DNA from: Nitrospira sp.
GTDB lineage: Bacteria; Nitrospirota; Nitrospiria; Nitrospirales; Nitrospiraceae
Length of the DNA: 64,000 nt
Direction of reading: 5' to 3'
NCBI GenBank assembly: GCA_024998595.1
Contig: JACOEK010000001.1
Coordinates: 186,001-250,000, forward strand
Program-made: the position numbers and the translations under genes
In this document: one piece after another, positions 16,071 to 23,044 of the stretch
How positions within the stretch are numbered: position 1 is the first letter of the stretch
Layout: each line of letters begins with the position of its first letter
Notes under the pieces: generated by a model
Databases searched by the model: none
What the model was told of the DNA's origin: nothing
The model's input: the letters and a program-made list of their open reading frames with translations, nothing else

Positions 16071-17789
16071 ATGCCCACCATTTCCCTACAACGAGACGAT
16101 CTTGAGGCGCTGATCGCCGGACCTGACGCCACGCCGTCCCGTATTGCGATCGACCAGCTTGAGCAATGGCTGATGTTGGTGAAAGGGGAGTTGAAGGGCC
16201 ACAATACCGAAACCGGTGAATTGCGGATCGAGCTGCAGGACAGCAACCGGCCGGATTTGTGGTGTTGCGAAGGGATTGCGCGGCAGATCAGAATCAAGCA
16301 GCAGGGCGCGGCGGCTTCCTACCCTTTTTTTAAAAAACAGAAACGCGTCGCCGGAAAACTCGTGGTGGCTCCGGGGCTGGAACACGTGCGGCCCTATGTG
16401 GCGGCCTGTACGGCGATAGGCTATCGGGTGACCGCATCCGGTCTGACGCAACTGATTCAGACACAGGAAAAGTTGGCGGACATTTTCGGGCGCAAGCGCC
16501 GCTCGGTGTCCATTGGCCTCTATCGTCTGGCGCCGATTGTGTTTCCCGTGTCGTACGATCTGGTGAAGCCGGATGACGTGCGGTTCACGCCGTTGGGCAT
16601 GGAAACGGTGATGACCCTGCGCGAGATCCTCATGGTTCATCCCAAAGGCGTGGAGTACGGCGGCATCGTGAGCGGCCACGATCGCCTTCCGGTATTGCGT
16701 GACGCGAAGGGGCAGGTCTTATCGTTTCCCCCGATCATCAACAGCCGGGAGATCGGCGAGGTGCAGGTGGGCGACGACCAACTGTTCGTAGAGGTGACGG
16801 GAACGGACCTCCATATGGTCGCGCTGACGCTGAATATTTTTGCCGCGAACCTTGCCGACCGGGGAGCCGTGATTACGCCGGTGGAAATTCAGTCGCCCGT
16901 GAAAACCGCCTTCGGCAAACGCTGGCACACTCCGATCGATTTCGGCGCGCCGCGGACGATTCCACTCAAGGCCATCGAAACCGCGTTGGGAGATGCGTTA
17001 GGGAGTAGGGAAGTCACGACGGCACTCAAGTCCTATGGCTACACGGTGAAATCAGCCGGACCCAAGGTGGCCGTGCAGTTGCCCCCGTATCGCAACGATC
17101 TGTTGCATACCGTCGATGTGGTGGAGGATGTGGCAATCAGTCAGGGCTATTCACGGTTTGCTCCGGTCATGCCGTCGCAGTTTACGGTGGGAGGGCTTTC
17201 CCGGTTGGAGCAAATGGCCGATCGGGTCCGTCATCTCATGGTGGGAATGGAGTTTCAGGAAATCATTTCCAACATCATGGGATCTCATCAAGACTTTTGC
17301 ACGCGCATGCGCGTGGATGGCACTGAGTGGGCGAAGGTCGTGGAAGTGGATAATGTGATGTCCCTCAGCTATTCCTGCCTGCGCCAGTGGATCACCCCTT
17401 CGTTGCTGCAGGTCGAGACGAATTCAAGCCGGGCGTTTTATCCGCATCGTATGTTCGAGGTCGGTGAAGTGGCCGTTCCCGATGCGAGTGCCGATGTCGG
17501 GTCACGAACGATCACAAGATTGGGTGCGGTCATTGCCCATGCCGGAGCGCATTTCTCAGAAATCCATTCCTGCTTGGATTTGCTGCTCTATTATTTGGAC
17601 CGTTCGTTTACCTTGGAACCGGTTCCTCACCCGTCGTTCCTTGAGGGCAGGGCGGGAAGAATCATGCTGAATGGGCGAGTCATCGGACTGCTCGGAGAGT
17701 TACATCCTGAGGTGTTGGAGCACTGGCAGATCGGGGTGCCGACAGTCGCGCTGGAGTTGGAAATCGATCGATTACTGGATGAGGCGTGA
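16071..17789 (+). CDS. pheT: phenylalanyl-tRNA synthetase beta subunit, archaeal/eukaryotic type
   Basis: The protein is 572 residues, against about 800 in typical bacteria. It lacks the N-terminal EMAP-II-like tRNA-binding domain and the C-terminal FDX-ACB domain. It starts with the archaeal B1-type segment containing LQDSNRPDLWCCEGIARQIR, followed by the B3/B4 region and a B5 domain (PPYRNDLLHTVDVVEDVAIS). Whether a B3/B4 editing site is active cannot be told from the sequence by eye. The gene lies 12 nt after pheS. Its stop codon lies within the stem of a terminator hairpin. Confidence 0.92.
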   Translation: MPTISLQRDDLEALIAGPDATPSRIAIDQLEQWLMLVKGELKGHNTETGELRIELQDSNRPDLWCCEGIARQIRIKQQGAAASYPFFKKQKRVAGKLVVAPGLEHVRPYVAACTAIGYRVTASGLTQLIQTQEKLADIFGRKRRSVSIGLYRLAPIVFPVSYDLVKPDDVRFTPLGMETVMTLREILMVHPKGVEYGGIVSGHDRLPVLRDAKGQVLSFPPIINSREIGEVQVGDDQLFVEVTGTDLHMVALTLNIFAANLADRGAVITPVEIQSPVKTAFGKRWHTPIDFGAPRTIPLKAIETALGDALGSREVTTALKSYGYTVKSAGPKVAVQLPPYRNDLLHTVDVVEDVAISQGYSRFAPVMPSQFTVGGLSRLEQMADRVRHLMVGMEFQEIISNIMGSHQDFCTRMRVDGTEWAKVVEVDNVMSLSYSCLRQWITPSLLQVETNSSRAFYPHRMFEVGEVAVPDASADVGSRTITRLGAVIAHAGAHFSEIHSCLDLLLYYLDRSFTLEPVPHPSFLEGRAGRIMLNGRVIGLLGELHPEVLEHWQIGVPTVALELEIDRLLDEA

Positions 17790-17825
17790 CGGGAAACTCC
17801 GTTCAATCAGGACTTTCCCGTCACG
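17785..17825. terminator. bidirectional hairpin between pheT and rplT
   Basis: CGTGACGGGAAA (17785-17796) pairs perfectly with TTTCCCGTCACG (17814-17825) around a 17-nt loop. It overlaps the pheT stop codon and lies 19 bases from the rplT stop. The position between convergent operons suits a two-way terminator, although T-runs are short on both sides. Confidence 0.65.
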
Positions 17826-17843
17826 AACTATGAGACGTACCCG

Positions 17844-18212
17844 CTAGCTCGCTGCAGTGGCGAGTTGCTGTTTGGCAACCCCGACGAGTTTTTCAAACCC
17901 CGCCATATCCCGGATCGCCATATCGGACAGGACTTTCCGATCCAGCAAGATGTTCGCCTTCTTCAGGGCATTCATGAAGCGGCTATACGCGATGCCATGC
18001 AAACGGGTGGCGGCGCTGATGCGCGCAATCCAGAGTTGGCGGAAGTCGCGCTTGCGGTGCTTTCGTCCGGCGTAGGCATAGGCCTGCCCTTTATCGACTG
18101 ATTCAGTTGCTGTTCGGAACAGCCGGCTTTTCGCGCCATACTGGCCTTTCGCCAGTTTCAGGCGCTTCTTTCGCCGCTGTCGTGTTTTCGGACCACCTTT
18201 TGTACGGGGCAT
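17844..18212 (-). CDS. rplT: 50S ribosomal protein L20
   Basis: The protein is 122 residues and full length. The basic N-terminal extension RQRRKKRLKLAKGQYGAKSR, which threads into 23S rRNA, is followed by the globular domain with KRDFRQLWIARISAA. In many bacteria L20 represses its own operon through an rpmI-rplT leader site. It is the last gene of thrS-infC-rpmI-rplT. Confidence 0.98.
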   Translation of the reverse strand: MPRTKGGPKTRQRRKKRLKLAKGQYGAKSRLFRTATESVDKGQAYAYAGRKHRKRDFRQLWIARISAATRLHGIAYSRFMNALKKANILLDRKVLSDMAIRDMAGFEKLVGVAKQQLATAAS

Positions 18213-18256
18213 GGGACGCTACTCCTTTCAGATCCTGTTCACGGCACCATCATTCG

Positions 18257-18454
18257 TTATTGCGGAAGCAACTTGTTCAATGCGGGAGTCGAGGCGGAGG
18301 ATACTTCCGTCGCCCCTTTCAGGTTCCGCTTGCGATCGCGCGGCTTGCCGGTCAACAAGTGTCGACCGCCGGCCTTTCGACGAACCAGTTTGCCCGTTCC
18401 CGTGCGTCGGAACCGCTTCTTCGCGCCGCTGTGGGTTTTCATCTTAATCTTCAT
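18257..18454 (-). CDS. rpmI: 50S ribosomal protein L35
   Basis: The protein is 65 residues, beginning MKIKMKTHSGAKKRFRRTGT, the canonical L35 start. It is a small basic 23S rRNA-binding protein. It lies 33 nt after infC and 44 nt before rplT in the standard order. Confidence 0.97.
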   Translation of the reverse strand: MKIKMKTHSGAKKRFRRTGTGKLVRRKAGGRHLLTGKPRDRKRNLKGATEVSSASTPALNKLLPQ

Positions 18455-18487
18455 GCTGTCATTCCTTCCTTGCGTGCGTCGTGCACG

Positions 18488-18994
18488 CTATTTGGGAGCC
18501 AGAATCATGATCAGGCTCCGCCCTTCCATCCTCGGCGCAAACTCGACGGTCCCTGCTTCCGTGCACTGCTGAATCACACTCGTCATCATCGTGCGGCCCA
18601 TTTCCTGATTGGCCATTTCACGCCCGCGATACGTGAGCGTCACCTTGGTTTTGTTCCCGTCGGCCAGGAATTCTTTGATCTGACGGATCTTGATCTCAAG
18701 GTCATGTTTGTCGGTGCGCGGTCGCAGCTTGATCTCCTTGACCTGCGTCGACTTCTGGTGCCGCCGGCTCTGGTGATCTTTTTTGCTCAGCTCGAACTTA
18801 TACTTCCCATAGTCCATGATACGGCAAACCGGCGGCTGCGAGGTCGGGGCAACCTCAACAAGATCGTAGCCCCCTTCCTGTGCCTTATTGAATGCCTCTA
18901 CGGTCGGCAGTATTCCCAATTGCTCGCCGTCAGGACCGATGACTCGAACTTCCCGAATCCTGATTTCCCGGTTTACGCGTAATTTAGGGACGAT
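18488..18994 (-). CDS. infC: translation initiation factor IF-3, probable AUC start
   Basis: The 168-residue frame covers the whole of IF-3: the N-terminal domain with LRVNREIRIREVRVIGPDG and LGILPTVEAFNKAQEGGYDL, a linker, then the C-terminal 30S-binding domain with KEIKLRPRTDKHDLEIKIRQ. The conserved N-terminus lies upstream of every ATG, GTG or TTG that could start a full-length protein. In that frame a stop codon lies two codons before ATC 18994. GAGGTGA ends 4 nt before ATC, so AUC is the likely start. IF-3 normally discriminates against such codons, giving autoregulation, as known for AUU in E. coli infC. Confidence 0.85.
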   Translation of the reverse strand: MVPKLRVNREIRIREVRVIGPDGEQLGILPTVEAFNKAQEGGYDLVEVAPTSQPPVCRIMDYGKYKFELSKKDHQSRRHQKSTQVKEIKLRPRTDKHDLEIKIRQIKEFLADGNKTKVTLTYRGREMANQEMGRTMMTSVIQQCTEAGTVEFAPRMEGRSLIMILAPK

Positions 18995-18997
18995 AGG

Positions 18998-20953
18998 TCA
19001 CCTCGTTTGTGAGTGGGTTGCTGTGTCGCGTAGTGATTGATTCGTGTCTGTGCGGATGAGTTCCAGGAATTGTTCGATCGGCATAGTCCCATGGTCGGCC
19101 TTGCTTCGACCGCGAACCGCCACCATGCCGCTCTGCACTTCCTTGTCGCCCACCACCAGCATATAAGGGATTTTGTTCTTTTCCGCTTCTCGGATCTTGA
19201 AGCCGATCTTCTCGTTGCGGAGGTCTGCTTCAACCCGGTAGCCGTGGCTCTTGAGCGTGGAGACGATCTTGGCCGCGAATTCTTGTTGATGATCGGTGAT
19301 CGTGAGCACCACTGCCTGAACCGGGGCCAGCCACGTTGGAAAGGCGCCGGCATAGTGTTCGATCAAGATGCCGAAGAAGCGCTCAATCGATCCCATGAGC
19401 GCTCGATGAATCATAATGGGCTGGTGGTGTTTGCCGTCTTCACCGGTATAGGCCAGCTTGAAGCGCTCGGGATTGTTGAAGTCGACTTGAACCGTCGAGC
19501 ATTGCCAGGAACGGCCGAGAACGTCCTTAATCTTGATGTCGATTTTCGGGCCATAGAACACGCCTTCACCCGGATCCACCTGATACGCCACGTTCCGGCT
19601 TTTAAGCGCAGCCTCCAAGGCGTTGGTAGCAACAGTCCAGTTCTCATCCGAACCGACCGATTTCTCAGGGCGGGTCGAGAGGTAGATTTCAAATTCCGAA
19701 AACCCGAAAGTGCCGAGGACGAAAAAGGTAAAGTCCAGCACGCGGCTGACTTCAGCCTCGATCTGATCGGGTCGACAGAACAAATGCGCGTCATCCTGGG
19801 TAAAGCCTCGGACCCGCAGCAGGCCATGCAGCACGCCGGTTCGTTCGTAACGATAGACGGTGCCCAATTCTCCGTACCGGATCGGCAAATCCCGATAGCT
19901 GCGCAAATGAGATTTGTAGATCATGATATGGAAGGGACAGTTCATCGGCTTGAGCTGATATTCGCTGCCTTCCAACTTCATCGAGGCGAACATGTTTTCG
20001 CGGTAGTAGTCGACGTGGCCGCTGGTTTTCCACAAATCGAGCCTGGCGACATGTGGTGAGTAGACCAGATCGTATCCATCCTTGATATGCTGCTCTCGCC
20101 AGAAATTTTCGATGAGCAGGCGGATCAGCGACCCCTTGGGGTGCCACAGGACCAAGCCGGGGCCGATTTCGTCCTGAATCGTGATCAGGTCGAGCTCTTT
20201 GCCGAGTTTGCGATGGTCGCGCCGTTTGATCTCCTCGAGTTTCGCCAGATGGGCATCAAGTTCCTTTTTTGAGGGGAACGAGGTGCCGTACACCCGTTGC
20301 AGCATGGGATTACGTTCGTCGCCCCGCCAATAGGCGCCTCCAGTAGAGAGGAGCTTGAACGCACCCACGTAGCCGGTGGTGGGAAGGTGCGGTCCTCGAC
20401 AAAGATCGACAAATTCTCCCTGGCGGTAGAGGGAAATAGGGGAGCCGTCCTCGAAACTATTGATCAATTCGACTTTATAGGCTTCGCCGCGGTCCTGAAA
20501 AAACTTGATCGCATCTGCTTTAGACAGCTCGCTTCGACTGACGGTCAAGCTACGTTTAGTGATTTCAATGGCGCGCGCTTCGATCTGTTCCAGGTCTTCC
20601 GGGGTGAACGGTCGGTCGAACGCGAAATCGTAATAGAAGCCGTCTTCTAGCGCCGGGCCGATCGTGAGTTGCGCAGTAGGAAACACTTCCTTTACGGCCT
20701 GAGCCATAATGTGAGTGCTGCTGTGGCGATAGACTTCGCGCCCCTCTGCCGATTCAAAGGTCAAGGGTTCGACGGTCGCGTCTTGATCCAACGCATGAAA
20801 CAAGTCCATCGGCGCACCGTTCACCTTGGCGGCCAAGATCTTGCCGTCGAGGCGTCCGCCCGTCGGAGTTAAGGCGTCGCGGACGGTGCATCCTGTTGGT
20901 ACTTGTTTTCGAGTTCCGTCAGGAAGGGTGATGTGAATGAACTGTGAGGCCAC
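18998..20953 (-). CDS. thrS: threonyl-tRNA synthetase
   Basis: The protein is 651 residues from GTG 20953. Order of domains: TGS (FIHITLPDGTRKQVPTG), the SAD/editing domain with HSSTHIMAQAVKEVFP, the class II core (GPGLVLWHPKGSLIR, MNCPFHIMIYKS, RYERTGVLHGLLRVRGFTQD) and the anticodon-binding domain. GTG 20953 fits the usual TGS start and has AGGA 9 nt upstream. An in-frame TTG lies six codons earlier. The end of the gene carries the infC ribosome binding site. Confidence 0.96.
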   Translation of the reverse strand: MASQFIHITLPDGTRKQVPTGCTVRDALTPTGGRLDGKILAAKVNGAPMDLFHALDQDATVEPLTFESAEGREVYRHSSTHIMAQAVKEVFPTAQLTIGPALEDGFYYDFAFDRPFTPEDLEQIEARAIEITKRSLTVSRSELSKADAIKFFQDRGEAYKVELINSFEDGSPISLYRQGEFVDLCRGPHLPTTGYVGAFKLLSTGGAYWRGDERNPMLQRVYGTSFPSKKELDAHLAKLEEIKRRDHRKLGKELDLITIQDEIGPGLVLWHPKGSLIRLLIENFWREQHIKDGYDLVYSPHVARLDLWKTSGHVDYYRENMFASMKLEGSEYQLKPMNCPFHIMIYKSHLRSYRDLPIRYGELGTVYRYERTGVLHGLLRVRGFTQDDAHLFCRPDQIEAEVSRVLDFTFFVLGTFGFSEFEIYLSTRPEKSVGSDENWTVATNALEAALKSRNVAYQVDPGEGVFYGPKIDIKIKDVLGRSWQCSTVQVDFNNPERFKLAYTGEDGKHHQPIMIHRALMGSIERFFGILIEHYAGAFPTWLAPVQAVVLTITDHQQEFAAKIVSTLKSHGYRVEADLRNEKIGFKIREAEKNKIPYMLVVGDKEVQSGMVAVRGRSKADHGTMPIEQFLELIRTDTNQSLRDTATHSQTR

Positions 20954-21042
20954 TCCGGTCAATCCTGCCAAAAAAATACAACGTCGTGCCGACCACCCCC
21001 ACTGCCGGTAATCGGATCACGAACTTCTTGAGCGAACCAAAA

Positions 21043-21117
21043 TGGTAGGCGCGGACGGTCTTGAACCGTCGACCTCTACCGTGTCAAGGTAGCGCTCTCC
21101 CCCTGAGCTACGCGCCT
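21043..21117 (-). tRNA. tRNA-Val (GAC)
   Basis: This is a 75-nt cloverleaf on the minus strand with encoded CCA. The acceptor stem is AGGCGCG/CGCGCCT, the anticodon stem CTACC/GGTAG with loop TTGACAC (anticodon GAC), and the T-arm GACGG-TTCAAGA-CCGTC. It lies upstream of thrS on the same strand. Confidence 0.96.
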
Positions 21118-21248
21118 ATCGATCGGCGATGCTAATACAGGCTTACCGAAGGTGTCAAGGAAACGCGATGGCACCATAGGCTTTTCTCTGCGGCCGTGCC
21201 ATGCAATCGCGTCGTTCCCGCTGGGCCATCCGGGAGTCTACCGACGAA

Positions 21249-21521
21249 CTATTTCACTGCGGCCTTTAGTTCCTTGCCGGCCGAGAATTTGGGAATGCGG
21301 GCGGCGGGAATTTTCAAGGCTTCGCCGGTCCGGGGATTGCGTCCCATTCTGGCCTTGCGCTTAGAGATCGTGAAGGTTCCGAAATTGACCAGTGTCACGC
21401 GTTTCCCCTTCTTGAGAGACGTGGTGACTGCGCCGGTGAAGGCTTCCAGCGCGACCGTTGCGGCAACCTTCGTGATGCCGGCGCTATTGGCCATTTTTGC
21501 AATCAATTCTTCCTTGGTCAT
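21249..21521 (-). CDS. HU-family nucleoid protein
   Basis: The protein is 90 residues and full length: the alpha-helical dimerisation body MTKEELIAKMANSAGITKVA, the FGTF turn, the DNA-binding arm with RMGRNPRTGEALKIPAARIP, and the C-terminal helix FSAGKELKAAVK. It is closer to HU than to IHF. A second family member is encoded at 45728. Confidence 0.95.
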   Translation of the reverse strand: MTKEELIAKMANSAGITKVAATVALEAFTGAVTTSLKKGKRVTLVNFGTFTISKRKARMGRNPRTGEALKIPAARIPKFSAGKELKAAVK

Positions 21522-21615
21522 TGCTTCCCTCCGTTGGTGGTTGGCGACCTGTGGATGTCATGCATGGGCGTACCTATGACGCCTGTGAAGAGCTGCGACT
21601 CAGTCGTGAGGTGCG

Positions 21616-22200
21616 TTAGCTGGCCCTGGCGCGTTTGACAGGGATGTCCAGATCGAGAATTTTTTTTCTCAGCGTATTGCGATTCAGACCCAGTAGTTCA
21701 GCGGCCTGGATCTGGTTGCCCTTGGTCTCCCGCAAGGTCAGAAGAATCAACGGACGTTCGACTGCGGCGATCAGCATCGGGTGGAGATTTTTCCCCGAGC
21801 CGTTCCGCATGCCTTTGACGAAATCTCCGACCTTGTGTTCGAGATAAGAGTCCAGACACAACGCTTGTCCTTTGCCGTTGGACTGAGGCGCTTCGGCTTT
21901 CGGAGCCTTGGACGCCTGAAGCGCAGTAGCCGTGCGCTTGAGCACGGTGCGAGATCCCACGAGGAGCAGCGTTCGTGAAGGATCTATCCCTGTGAGCAGT
22001 TTGCCAAGGTCCGCCGCGGCTGCCAACTTCGATTCGATGATGACGGCATCGAAGTCGCGCTTCGCCAAGTCCTTCTGCAGCGATGGGCCTTCCCGACCGA
22101 CCGTAATCGCTTGCTCACCGAAAAGGTCCTTGTAGTGTGACTGGATCTCGCTGTCTGTACTGAGCAATAGAATATTAAATGTTGATGAACGCAGCGTCAT
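21616..22200 (-). CDS. Fis-type DNA-binding protein with degenerate receiver-like domain
   Basis: The protein is 194 residues. The C-terminal 55 residues form a Fis/NtrC-type helix-turn-helix: AAVERPLILLTLRETKGNQI then AAELLGLNRNTLRKKILDL. The N-terminal 110 residues look like a receiver fold (FNILLLSTDSEIQSHY, FDAVIIESKLAAA) but lack the acidic pocket, and Glu stands where the phosphoacceptor Asp would be. There is no AAA+ domain, so it cannot act as a sigma-54 activator alone. It may be a phosphorylation-independent architectural regulator. It is divergent from the sulfur operon. Confidence 0.75.
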   Translation of the reverse strand: MTLRSSTFNILLLSTDSEIQSHYKDLFGEQAITVGREGPSLQKDLAKRDFDAVIIESKLAAAADLGKLLTGIDPSRTLLLVGSRTVLKRTATALQASKAPKAEAPQSNGKGQALCLDSYLEHKVGDFVKGMRNGSGKNLHPMLIAAVERPLILLTLRETKGNQIQAAELLGLNRNTLRKKILDLDIPVKRARAS

Positions 22201-22541
22201 GAAAGGTACCGAGGAAGAAGAGGGCGGGATTATTGCTCAGGCCCCAGATGATGTCAATGACGAAAAATCTGCCGCGGCTCCGATGCGTCTTGATCTGGAA
22301 ACGGCGTGAATGGCGAGACTGGTCAGGTCATGACAAATTGCCCTCTGAAATGGCGGCCGAGGGTTCTACGGATGGAACCGATGTGTCTCTGCAGGCGTCA
22401 GGCGGGAGCAATTGTTGAGTAGATGCTGTGTAGTGGGTAGCGCAGCAATGCCTTGCATGACCAAGTGAGCGAGTCTCGACTTGACAGGAAAGATGGGCGC
22501 AAGGTATAGACGTTCATGAATCCCCATCGGAATAGTCGCAA
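22201..22541. promoter_or_regulatory. divergent spacer with a promoter for the Rrf2-sulfur operon
   Basis: This 341-base spacer holds TTGACA (22481-22486), an 18-nt gap and TATAGA (22505-22510), a good sigma-70 pair that would start transcription about 25 nt before the Rrf2 ATG at 22542. Nothing else firm was seen; no gene fits. Confidence 0.6.
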
Positions 22542-22994
22542 ATGAAGGTCAGCCTTAGAGCCACCTATGGGATCATTGCTGCGGTGGATCTGGCGCTCCA
22601 CCACGCGGAGCACCCTGTATGCGCAAAATCGATTGCCAAACGGCAGGCTATCCCGGCCCGCTTTTTAGAGCAGGTGCTGCATGCGATGAAGAAAGCGGGA
22701 GTCGTGACGAGTCAGCGCGGGGCCCAGGGTGGATATGTGTTGAGTCGTAAACCCTCGGAGCTCTCTGTGGCGGACATTCTCGATGCCTTAGAAGGCCCGC
22801 TACTCGCGACGAACGGTGACGCCGGTTCAAAACAATCGTCTGCGCGAGGATCGAAGCAAGAGGCGCTCCTGGCCCATATTTGGGATCGGGTGAAACGGGC
22901 GGAATTGAGTGTGTTATCCGAAGTGACCGTCGAGGAGTTGGCGAAACGCCAGCGGGCCCTCGACGAACAACATACGTTGATGTATCACATCTGA
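22542..22994 (+). CDS. Rrf2-family transcriptional regulator, CymR-like
   Basis: The protein is 150 residues. The winged helix is typical: MKVSLRATYGIIAAVDLALH, AKRQAIPARFLEQVLHAMKK, and the wing RGAQGGYVLSRKP, followed by the long dimerisation helix. Only one Cys is present (HPVCAKS), so the three-Cys Fe-S site of IscR and NsrR is missing. Such cluster-free members include CymR, a regulator of cysteine and sulfur metabolism. Its place as first gene before sulfite reductase fits control of sulfate assimilation. The sulfite reductase start lies 50 nt downstream. Confidence 0.9.
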   Translation: MKVSLRATYGIIAAVDLALHHAEHPVCAKSIAKRQAIPARFLEQVLHAMKKAGVVTSQRGAQGGYVLSRKPSELSVADILDALEGPLLATNGDAGSKQSSARGSKQEALLAHIWDRVKRAELSVLSEVTVEELAKRQRALDEQHTLMYHI

Positions 22995-23044
22995 CGATTC
23001 CAAATTATGTGCCGGCACATTACTTCCGAACCGACGAGGTCGTT

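Noticed and set aside
18107-18982. Long plus-strand open frame of 291 codons across rplT, rpmI and infC
   Set aside because: It lies antisense to three clear ribosomal/translation genes and shows no domain.
19037-20059. Plus-strand open frame of 340 codons
   Set aside because: Antisense to thrS, which is fully conserved on the other strand; it is a codon-bias shadow.
20954-21042. T-box riboswitch or attenuator before thrS
   Set aside because: Only about 90 bases lie between tRNA-Val and thrS, without a specifier-loop or antiterminator pattern.
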